Of a stretch of 7,468 nucleotides of DNA, positions 1-4,968 are shown piece after piece. Position 1 is the stretch's first letter; each line of letters starts with the position of its first letter. The translations under genes were made by a program, and so were the position numbers. Below the pieces are notes generated by a model. It ran no database searches. It was not told the origin of the DNA and saw only the letters and a program-made list of their open reading frames with translations. The DNA comes from Clostridia bacterium (GTDB lineage: Bacteria; Bacillota_E; RBS10-35; JAJYVN01): NCBI GenBank assembly GCA_027335515.1, contig DAHWHT010000382.1, positions 1-7,468 on the forward strand, given 5' to 3'.

Positions 1-267
1 CAAGGCGGTCATCATCTTCGTGGTACTTGCCATGGGCATCCGGCGACGCCCATGCAGCGACCACAGGACCGCCCCGGTGCGAGCGTCCACCACGGCGGCG
101 GCGCGGGCGTGCAGCACCGGGGCAGCGGGAATCCCGCTGGCAGCCTGTCCGACCGCGGGCGCAGCCAGCACCACGGCGCCCACGAGGACGGCCGTCCACC
201 GCCGACGTGGCCTGATGCGCTCATACCACGCACTCAGGCGCGGTCCGTCCGTATCCGCCACCCCCAC
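1..267 (-). CDS. Serine-type D-Ala-D-Ala carboxypeptidase (peptidase S11, PBP5/DacF-like), N-terminal 89 codons only
   Basis: Translating the minus strand from the GTG at 267 gives 89 codons open to the window edge. Residues 17-23 are very basic (RIRPRRR). Residues 24-40 form a hydrophobic segment ending in small residues, so this looks like a Sec signal peptide. From residue 50 the mature domain reads APVLHARAAAVVDARTGAVL, typical of the start of S11 transpeptidase-like domains. MASTTKMMTAL at 79-89 holds the S-x-x-K motif, with nucleophile Ser81 and Lys84. Family members remove the terminal D-Ala from peptidoglycan pentapeptides outside the membrane; DacF has this role in sporulating Bacillus. 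The rest of the protein, including the SxN and KTG motifs, is outside the window. The start may instead be GTG 261; no strong ribosome binding site decides. The gap from the upstream kinase-like gene is only 12 bp and the frame is the same, so co-transcription and translational coupling are likely. Which dac paralogue this is cannot be told. Confidence 0.85.
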   Translation of the reverse strand, partial: MGVADTDGPRLSAWYERIRPRRRWTAVLVGAVVLAAPAVGQAASGIPAAPVLHARAAAVVDARTGAVLWSLHGRRRMPMASTTKMMTAL

Positions 268-272
268 CTGGG

Positions 273-292
273 CGGGTCGTCAACCCGACCCG
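273..292 (-). repeat. Stem-loop spanning the stop codon of the kinase-like gene
   Basis: CGGGTCG at 273-279 pairs perfectly with CGACCCG at 286-292 around a 6-nt loop that contains part of the stop codon (280-282). It lies 5 bp before the GTG at 267 that begins the carboxypeptidase gene. There is no T-run, so it is unlikely to be a terminator. It could tune coupling between the two genes, or be chance in GC-rich DNA. Confidence 0.35.
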
Positions 293-1080
293 GTGCCGCC
301 ATCCCACACACCGGATTCCGCGACCCGCATCCACACCACGGGACCCGAAGAGCGCGCCGTACAAAACGCGCCGACCTCTTCCGCCAATGCGCACACCTCG
401 TCCAAATCGCACACCCAGCCGCGGTGGGGGGACTCCGCACCCGTCTGCCTGGCGTCGGCACCAAGATCGGATGGGGGAAGGACCCTCTGCACGGCAACGG
501 TCGCCATCGATCCGCACTGGCCGGCTTCCACCACCAGATGCACCCCTGGACAACAGGCATCCGTGCTGCGGCGCAGCAAATGCACCAACAATAACCGCAG
601 GCCGGTGGGAGAACAGTTGACCGCCGGTAATTGCTGGACCGCAAAGCGCATCTCAAGCGCCACGCCACAACGGGCCGCATAGCTCCAGGTTCCCGCAACC
701 GCCGTCTCCAACGCAACGGCGAGGTCGCTGCACTGCGGCCCGTCGGCCATGCCCACCGCGCGACTGTATGCGAGCACTTCGTCGACCAGACCCGCAGCCC
801 GCATCGCGGCACGCCAGGCGCGGTCCAAAAAGTCGTCGGCACCCCGCGCGTCCCGCCCACGCGCCAACTGCACGGCAGCACCCACGACCGTAAGCTGGTT
901 CTTCAGGTCGTGGGCCAATCCTTCCGCAAGGTCCTCCAGGGCGCGTTGGCGATGGCACGAAGTCACGGTGCCGTCGTGCGGGTGGCGGGGGATGGATCGC
1001 GATCCCGCCACGCCCATCATCCCTGACGCCCACCCTGGGGGTGGCACCGGATCCCCTGGGAGCATGCCCGCTTCGCCCAT
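280..1080 (-). CDS. Histidine-kinase-like protein with degenerate ATPase domain; possible Spo0B/ChpT-type phosphotransferase
   Basis: A 266-residue protein from ATG 1080. No membrane segment or recognisable sensor domain is visible; residues 1-45 are rich in Pro and Gly. Residues 46-72 (RALEDLAEGLAHDLKNQLTV and onward) are a phospho-acceptor helix with candidate His57 in an HDxxNxL motif. Residues 80-107 (FLDRAWRAAMRAAGLVDEVL, then AYSR) fit the second helix of a dimerisation bundle. Residues 119-212 follow the outline of a HATPase fold, but the N-box equivalent reads LLRRSTDA (168-175) with Arg171 where Asn binds Mg-ATP, and no DxGxG or GxGxG box follows. The final helix and strands (about 224-252, DLDEVCALAEEVGAF then VVWMRV) persist. 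I infer it cannot bind ATP normally and may pass phosphoryl groups between receivers, as Spo0B and ChpT do. A fast-evolving true kinase is the alternative. Start choice is uncertain: ATG at 1065, 1020 or 1017 would also keep the domain. Confidence 0.7.
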   Translation of the reverse strand: MGEAGMLPGDPVPPPGWASGMMGVAGSRSIPRHPHDGTVTSCHRQRALEDLAEGLAHDLKNQLTVVGAAVQLARGRDARGADDFLDRAWRAAMRAAGLVDEVLAYSRAVGMADGPQCSDLAVALETAVAGTWSYAARCGVALEMRFAVQQLPAVNCSPTGLRLLLVHLLRRSTDACCPGVHLVVEAGQCGSMATVAVQRVLPPSDLGADARQTGAESPHRGWVCDLDEVCALAEEVGAFCTARSSGPVVWMRVAESGVWDGGTGSG

Positions 1081-1277
1081 AGCACGCCTGCCCCCCCGTC
1101 CCCAACTGGGCCCTGGGGCGCAGGTTCCTGCTCCTAAAGGGCATTCCTGCCCTGAGTGCGGTCATCCGCCGCCGAATGTCGTCGACACCGTTCACGCTCT
1201 CGCGCGCAGATCGCTCCGCACCGCCGCATACGCTGGCAGCGAACCCGGCCGACGGGGCCGCTGGGGGTGCGCCCAAG
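1081..1277. other. Divergent intergenic region between the kinase-like gene and panD
   Basis: This stretch of 197 bp must hold the control signals for both divergent genes. I see no convincing -35/-10 pair on either strand. It does contain a perfect small hairpin, AGGGCA-TTCC-TGCCCT (1138-1153). An in-frame ATG at 1176 would add 34 residues to PanD, but they are low-complexity Ala/Pro/Ser and unlike any PanD N-terminus, so I leave this region non-coding. Confidence 0.5.
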
Positions 1278-1664
1278 GTGTGGTACGAAATGTGTCGAGC
1301 CAAATTGCACCGCCTGACCGTCACCGAAGCGGCACTGGATTACGATGGCAGCATCACCATTGACGAGGCGGTGCTGGCAGCGGCGGGCATCCTCCCGCTG
1401 GAGATCGTACAGGTCACGAGCCTTGCCAACGGCACCCTCTGGCGGACCTACGTCATCCCGGGGCCCGTCCACTCCGGAACGGTTTGTCTAAACGGCCCGC
1501 CTGCGCGCCATTTCCACCCCGGCGACCGGATCATCGTCGTATCCCACATCCTCTGCGCAGCCGATGAACTGGCGGCGCTGGTCCAGAGGGTCGTATTTGT
1601 GGACGATATCAACCGGGTCCTGCGGGTGGAAGAACACCGCGTCCCCGCCCGTCCGCACCCGTAA
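1278..1664 (+). CDS. panD: Aspartate 1-decarboxylase proenzyme (PanD)
   Basis: PanD converts L-aspartate to beta-alanine for pantothenate and CoA in the cytoplasm. The tetrameric enzyme cleaves itself to create a pyruvoyl group. I chose GTG 1278 because it gives 128 residues, the usual size, and puts the landmarks exactly on E. coli numbering: Lys9, His11, Tyr22, the Gly24-Ser25 cleavage pair in YDGSITID, Thr57-Tyr58 and Asn72. GGGGGTG at 1263-1269 is a plausible ribosome binding site, about 8-10 nt upstream. Three usually conserved positions differ: residue 54, the substrate-binding Arg, is Leu in NGTLWRTY (an Arg sits at 56 instead), and the NGAAA loop is NGPPA (Pro74, Pro75). No panB or panC is next to it in this window. 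It faces the EamA gene tail to tail with a 50-bp gap in which I see no clear terminator. Confidence 0.93.
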   Translation: MWYEMCRAKLHRLTVTEAALDYDGSITIDEAVLAAAGILPLEIVQVTSLANGTLWRTYVIPGPVHSGTVCLNGPPARHFHPGDRIIVVSHILCAADELAALVQRVVFVDDINRVLRVEEHRVPARPHP

Positions 1665-1714
1665 CCGTGCCGCCGCCTTCCCGTCCCTCCCGGTGCCCGG
1701 TCGCCCACCCGCGG

Positions 1715-2569
1715 TCACCCACGGACCATGACCAAGAAGCTGCCGACCACCACCACCAGGGTTGGGAGCCAACGCGCCGCCAGGGGTTCTCGATAGACGA
1801 CCGCGGCCAAAACCGCGGTCACCAACAGCGACAGGGCCGTTACCGGTTCGGCCACCGAAACCGGCAGTCGCGTGAGCAACACCGCGAGCGATAGAAAAGA
1901 GAGTCCGTTGCACAGCCCCGCACCCAGCGACGCCGCGGGATGCGTTCGGAGCAGCCAGACCACCTGGGAAAGACGCCCGGTCGCCGCGAGCAGGCCCAGT
2001 TGGCAAACCGCGACGGTCGTGAACACGACGAACGCGTAGCGGGCCGGATCGGAAGCACCCCCCCCGGCGCCGGTCTTGTCCAACATCCGGGTCAGCGCCG
2101 TCAGCAGCGCGTAACCGACCATGGCCAGGGCGGCCCATCGAGCCACGCGACGGCCGCCCGTACGCGATTCGGCTTGCAAGGCGGCGGATCCGACCGCAAT
2201 CAGGATGACGCCGACCACCTTGGGAACGGACAGTGCCTCCCCGTGGATCCACCAGGCAAAGACCACCACAAAGACGCTGCTCAAGCTGCCCAACGGGGCG
2301 GTGCGGCTCAACTCACCATGGGCGAGCGCCGCCACGTAAAGCCAATACGCCACCGCGAACACCAACCCGCTGGCAACCGCGACCCGCGCCGTGGCGGATG
2401 CCAGCGGTGTGGTCCGCAGCGCAAACGGCAGCAGGACCAACGCGCCAATACCAAAGAACACCGCCGAACACGCCGCAGGGCCGGCCGCGTCGCCCAACCG
2501 GCGCAAGAGCAGACGCTCCACTCCGACCAGAGCCACGCGCAACGCGAGCAGCGCGGACAAACCCTCCAC
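1715..2569 (-). CDS. EamA/DMT-family membrane transporter (substrate unknown)
   Basis: A 284-residue, very hydrophobic protein with the two-repeat architecture of drug/metabolite transporters, about ten membrane helices in all. The first EamA repeat closes with the typical block PLGSLSSVFVVVFAWWIHGE followed by a glycine-rich helix (VVGVILIAVGSAAL). The second repeat ends the same way: EPVTALSLLVTAVLAAVVYR, then EPLAARWLPTLVVVVGSFLV. Between them lies a short hydrophilic linker (about 133-143, ESRTGGRRVAR) and a loop with KTGAGGG near 166-172. Family members export amino acids, nucleotides or drugs; nothing here fixes the substrate. The start is GTG at 2569; an overlapping ATG at 2571 is in another frame. 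It lies 69 bp after fabI on the same strand and is probably co-transcribed with it, although an inverted repeat sits in the gap. Confidence 0.88.
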   Translation of the reverse strand: MEGLSALLALRVALVGVERLLLRRLGDAAGPAACSAVFFGIGALVLLPFALRTTPLASATARVAVASGLVFAVAYWLYVAALAHGELSRTAPLGSLSSVFVVVFAWWIHGEALSVPKVVGVILIAVGSAALQAESRTGGRRVARWAALAMVGYALLTALTRMLDKTGAGGGASDPARYAFVVFTTVAVCQLGLLAATGRLSQVVWLLRTHPAASLGAGLCNGLSFLSLAVLLTRLPVSVAEPVTALSLLVTAVLAAVVYREPLAARWLPTLVVVVGSFLVMVRG

Positions 2570-2570
2570 A

Positions 2571-2614
2571 TGTCACCCGCCCCGCCGCGTTCTATGCGGG
2601 CGGAACGGGTGACA
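2571..2614. repeat. Inverted repeat between fabI and the transporter gene (operator or leader hairpin)
   Basis: TGTCACCCG at 2571-2579 is matched perfectly by CGGGTGACA at 2606-2614, separated by 26 nt. Inside, CCCGC (2581-2585) can pair with GCGGG (2596-2600). In the minus-strand transcript the 3' arm ends one base before the GTG start at 2569, so the folded form would cover the translation start region. No T-run follows, which argues against an intrinsic terminator. It could be a repressor operator, a translational control hairpin or a chance pairing. Confidence 0.45.
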
Positions 2615-2638
2615 GACGCGGACGAGGGTCGGCGGTTC

Positions 2639-3415
2639 TCAGAGACCCAGGATGTGCACGCCGTTGTCGACAAAGAGCGTCTCCCCGGTGATGCCGCGGC
2701 CCAGGTCGGACAATAGGAAGGCGGCCGCGTCCCCCACGTGCTCCTTTTCCGTCTTGCGGCGCAACGGAGCCCTTTCCGCCAATTCACCGATCATGCCGCC
2801 GACGCCCTTGACGCCGCTTGCCGCAACCGTGCGCACCGGCCCGGAGGAAATGGCATTCACCCGGATGTTGTCGGGCCCGAGGTCGCTGGCGAGATAGCGC
2901 ACGCTGGCCTCCAGTGCAGCCTTGGCAACCCCCATGATGTTGTAGTTAGGAATCACGCGCTGCGCCCCCAGATAGGTGAGGGTCAACACCGCGCCGCCAC
3001 CGGCCTCGCACAGCAACGGCCGGCAAGCTCGGCTCATCGCGATCAGCCCGTAGACGCTGACATCCATCGCCGTGTGGAACCCTTCGCGATCCACCTGCAG
3101 AAACTCCCCCGACAAGTGGGCCGCACGCGCAAAGGCCGCCCCTTCGACGAGCGCGTCGAGCCCCCCCCACCGCTCCTTGACAAGGGAGGCGACCGCTTCA
3201 ATCTGCTCGTCCTGCTGCAGATCCAGCGGCGCCGTCCAGGCATCCGGCAACGTGGCCGCCAAGTCCTGGACCTTGGGCCGCATCCGCTCATTGAGATACG
3301 TCAGGCAGAGGGATGCCCCCTCGCGCGCCATGGACTCGGCAATCCCCCAACACAGGCTGTGCCGGTCAAGCACCCCCACGATCAAGGCCCGCTTCCCGGA
3401 CAGGAACCCCCCCAT
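2639..3415 (-). CDS. fabI: Enoyl-[acyl-carrier-protein] reductase (FabI type)
   Basis: FabI reduces trans-2-enoyl-ACP with NAD(P)H, the last step of each fatty-acid elongation cycle, in the cytoplasm. The 258-residue protein is a divergent short-chain dehydrogenase. It has the FabI-type nucleotide-binding start (GKRALIVGV...SLCWGIA, residues 7-26), LTYLGAQRVIPNYNIMGVAK with Tyr148, Tyr158 and Lys165 (the Y-x6-K pair plus the conserved upstream Tyr), RVNAISSGPVRT (185-196) and the C-terminal VDNGVHILGL. The ORF could extend to 3511, but ATG 3415 begins MGGFLSGKRAL, matching the family N-terminus, and has a purine-rich ribosome binding site upstream. Oddities: the usual HSIAFA segment after the fourth strand is EGAAFA (residues 91-96), and the SxYS motif is SVYG (120-123). 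It is divergent from the HAD gene and probably leads a two-gene unit with the EamA transporter. Confidence 0.94.
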   Translation of the reverse strand: MGGFLSGKRALIVGVLDRHSLCWGIAESMAREGASLCLTYLNERMRPKVQDLAATLPDAWTAPLDLQQDEQIEAVASLVKERWGGLDALVEGAAFARAAHLSGEFLQVDREGFHTAMDVSVYGLIAMSRACRPLLCEAGGGAVLTLTYLGAQRVIPNYNIMGVAKAALEASVRYLASDLGPDNIRVNAISSGPVRTVAASGVKGVGGMIGELAERAPLRRKTEKEHVGDAAAFLLSDLGRGITGETLFVDNGVHILGL

Positions 3416-3425
3416 CGCACACGCA

Positions 3426-3437
3426 CCCTTCCCCTCC
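3426..3437 (-). promoter_or_regulatory. Ribosome binding site of fabI
   Basis: On the minus strand this reads GGAGGGGAAGGG. The nearer half lies 10 nt and the farther half about 15 nt before ATG 3415. It supports that start over the longer ORF beginning at 3511, whose extra 32 residues are low-complexity. Confidence 0.6.
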
Positions 3438-3550
3438 GGGCGGTCCGGCGCTCCGCCCGCCGGGTGTTTCGCCCTCGTCTCCGCCCTTGGACGGCCCGCC
3501 CCCTTTTCCACCCGGGATCGCCCGGTCCTGCGCGCGGCGCGCCGTCGGCG

Positions 3551-3579
3551 TTGCCACCCCCCACCCGCCCGAGCATACT
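3551..3579 (+). promoter_or_regulatory. Probable housekeeping-sigma promoter of the HAD phosphatase gene
   Basis: TTGCCA at 3551-3556 (5 of 6 bases of the -35 consensus) is followed after exactly 17 nt by CATACT at 3574-3579 (4 of 6 of the -10 consensus). Transcription would start near 3586 and give a leader of about 28 nt that contains the GGGGAG ribosome binding site at 3600-3605. The -10 lies in one of the few AT-rich spots of this intergenic region. Confidence 0.6.
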
Positions 3580-3599
3580 TGCGGTGGCGCGTTGCCGTT

Positions 3600-3605
3600 G
3601 GGGAG
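3600..3605 (+). promoter_or_regulatory. Ribosome binding site of the HAD phosphatase gene
   Basis: GGGGAG ends 8 nt before GTG 3614, which selects this GTG over the in-frame GTG at 3605 that overlaps it. Confidence 0.65.
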
Positions 3606-3613
3606 TGGTCGGC

Positions 3614-4411
3614 GTGATCCGTTCCACCGGTTTGTTGGCCCTGGATGTGGATGGTACCCTACTGCGCAGCGACAATACCCTGTCACCCCGCAACGAGGCG
3701 GCCGTGCGCACCGCGCAAACCACGGGCTGGCACGTGATCCTCGCCACCGGCAAGCCGCCGTGGGCCATCCGCGAACTGACCGCACACCTGGGATTGAGCG
3801 GCCCGCACATCGTCGCCAACGGCGCGGGCACTTGGTCCGGCGGCCGGACCGACCTCTTGCATGAGCTGCCGGACGAGGCCATGCGCCAAGGGCTCGCGTT
3901 TGCCGCCTCGCTGCGTGTGGCCAGGGCGGTCAGCGGCCCGGCCGGCGTGTTCTGCGAACCGGATTGGGGGGTGGACGAAGTCGCCGCCTGCCTCGCGGCG
4001 GTCGGTGAACCTCGCCCGACCATCGTCGCCGACGCCGTCGCGGCCGAGCCGCATCCGTGGAAGATCATCCTGATCGCCGCGGCGGATCCCCAGAGCCCCC
4101 CCGAACTGCCGGGCAGCCGCTGGGTGCGGACCCACCCCCTGTTTTTCGAAGCGGTTCCCGCGAACGCCAGCAAAGGCGCAGCGCTGCGCCGCCTGTGCGA
4201 CGCGCTCGGCCTCCGGGCGGCCGACGTGGTGGCCGTCGGCGACGGGGCCAACGACCTAGAGATGCTGCGCTGGGCGGGCACCGGAATTGCCATGGCCCAT
4301 GCGCCCGCCGCCGTACGCGCGACCGCAGCCGTCGTCACCAAGGGCAACGACGAGGACGGGGTCGCCCTTGCCCTTGAGCCCCTCCTGCGGAACGCCGTTG
4401 CCCCCACGTGA
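3614..4411 (+). CDS. HAD-superfamily phosphatase, Cof subfamily (IIB)
   Basis: A 265-residue hydrolase with all four HAD motifs. Motif I is LLALDVDGTLL with nucleophile Asp11 and acid/base Asp13. Motif II is ILATGKPP with Thr45, carrying Lys where many relatives have Arg. Motif III is Lys187 in NASKGAAL. Motif IV is VVAVGDGANDLEML with Asp210 and Asp214 for Mg2+. The long segment between motifs II and III (about 75-180) is the type IIB cap. Cof-type enzymes dephosphorylate small molecules such as sugar phosphates, FMN or PLP; the substrate cannot be told here. The start GTG 3614 rests on the ribosome binding site and places motif I near the N-terminus, as usual. The gene is transcribed alone, away from fabI, and ends 20 bp before the convergent receiver gene. 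Confidence 0.92.
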   Translation: MIRSTGLLALDVDGTLLRSDNTLSPRNEAAVRTAQTTGWHVILATGKPPWAIRELTAHLGLSGPHIVANGAGTWSGGRTDLLHELPDEAMRQGLAFAASLRVARAVSGPAGVFCEPDWGVDEVAACLAAVGEPRPTIVADAVAAEPHPWKIILIAAADPQSPPELPGSRWVRTHPLFFEAVPANASKGAALRRLCDALGLRAADVVAVGDGANDLEMLRWAGTGIAMAHAPAAVRATAAVVTKGNDEDGVALALEPLLRNAVAPT

Positions 4412-4431
4412 GGCCCCTGAGCGGGACATCC

Positions 4432-4839
4432 CTATTCGGCCGCATCCCGGGGGCAGGCGCCGCCCCCGCGCAAATGACGTTCCACCATCTCCACGAGCGC
4501 ATACACGTCGAACGGCTTGGCCAGAAAATCCTGGGCGCCCGCGGCCGCGCTGGCCGCGAGGCCGCCATCCATTCCTGACAGCATGATCACCGGAATACCC
4601 TCCGCCCCCGATAGGGTGCGCAGGGCGCGGACAAACGCATCCCCGGGGCATCCGGGCAGCAGCAGGTCGGCCAGCACAAGGTCGGGCAGACGCGCCCGGC
4701 AGGCCGCCATCGCGTCCTCGGCGGTGCCGACGGAGACGGTCGCAATCTGATACTGCGCAAGCGCCACCTCGATCAGATAGCGGATGTTGGCTCGGTCTTC
4801 CACCACCAAAACCGTCGGCTTGTGCGGTTGCAGATCCAT
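4432..4839 (-). CDS. Single-domain response regulator (CheY/Spo0F-like receiver)
   Basis: The 135-residue protein is a receiver domain with no output domain. The acidic pair is Glu14-Asp15 in VLVVEDRAN, the phospho-acceptor is Asp58 in DLVLADLLLPG, the switch Ser is Ser88 in PVIMLSGMD, and the conserved Lys is Lys108 in FLAKPFD. The tail after about 123 (RGGGACPRDAAE) is short and unlikely to bind DNA. Such proteins relay phosphate or act by protein contact. Translation starts at ATG 4839 with GGGTGGG about 8 nt upstream. It follows alr by 129 bp on the same strand, downstream of pyrG. In Bacillus, spo0F lies just downstream of pyrG, so a Spo0F-like role is possible but unproven. No cognate kinase is adjacent; the only histidine-domain protein in the window is the degenerate one at 280-1080. 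Confidence 0.92.
   Translation of the reverse strand: MDLQPHKPTVLVVEDRANIRYLIEVALAQYQIATVSVGTAEDAMAACRARLPDLVLADLLLPGCPGDAFVRALRTLSGAEGIPVIMLSGMDGGLAASAAAGAQDFLAKPFDVYALVEMVERHLRGGGACPRDAAE
4448..4468. repeat. Perfect stem-loop at the convergent ends of the HAD and receiver genes
   Basis: CGGGGGC (4448-4454) pairs fully with GCCCCCG (4462-4468) around a 7-nt loop. It lies in the last codons of the receiver gene and 37 nt past the stop codon of the HAD gene. There is no T-run on either strand, so a canonical intrinsic terminator is not supported. It might slow or stop convergent transcription. Confidence 0.3.
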
Positions 4840-4968
4840 ACGTCAGGCCCACCCATCTTGGGCGCCCGTGACCGCACAGGTCCGCCCTCACGCGCCGCTG
4901 CGCAACCGTTTTCGTGCCGCCGGAACGCATCCCTAGCAGGCAGTCGGACGACCGTACGACGGCAAGCG

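Noticed and set aside
20..682. Plus-strand open frame of 220 codons over the left edge
   Set aside because: Low-complexity Thr/Ala/Arg translation opposite the kinase-like gene and the carboxypeptidase, both of which have motifs.
1176..1277. N-terminal extension of PanD from ATG 1176
   Set aside because: The added 34 residues are low-complexity and match no PanD; GTG 1278 puts the self-cleavage Ser exactly at residue 25.
3416..3511. N-terminal extension of FabI to 3511
   Set aside because: The 32 extra residues are Pro/Arg/Gly-rich, while ATG 3415 gives the family N-terminus MGGFLSGKRAL with a purine-rich ribosome binding site.
3535..3544. 10-bp palindrome CGGCGCGCCG in the fabI-HAD intergenic region
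   Set aside because: Short GC-only palindromes are expected by chance here and nothing else marks it as a binding site.
2738..3613. Plus-strand N-terminal extension of the HAD protein
   Set aside because: It lies antisense to fabI; promoter, ribosome binding site and motif I position all point to GTG 3614.
4930..4965. Possible promoter for the receiver gene (TTGCCG with TAGGGA)
   Set aside because: The spacer is about 24 nt, far from the 16-19 nt needed, and the -10 match is poor.
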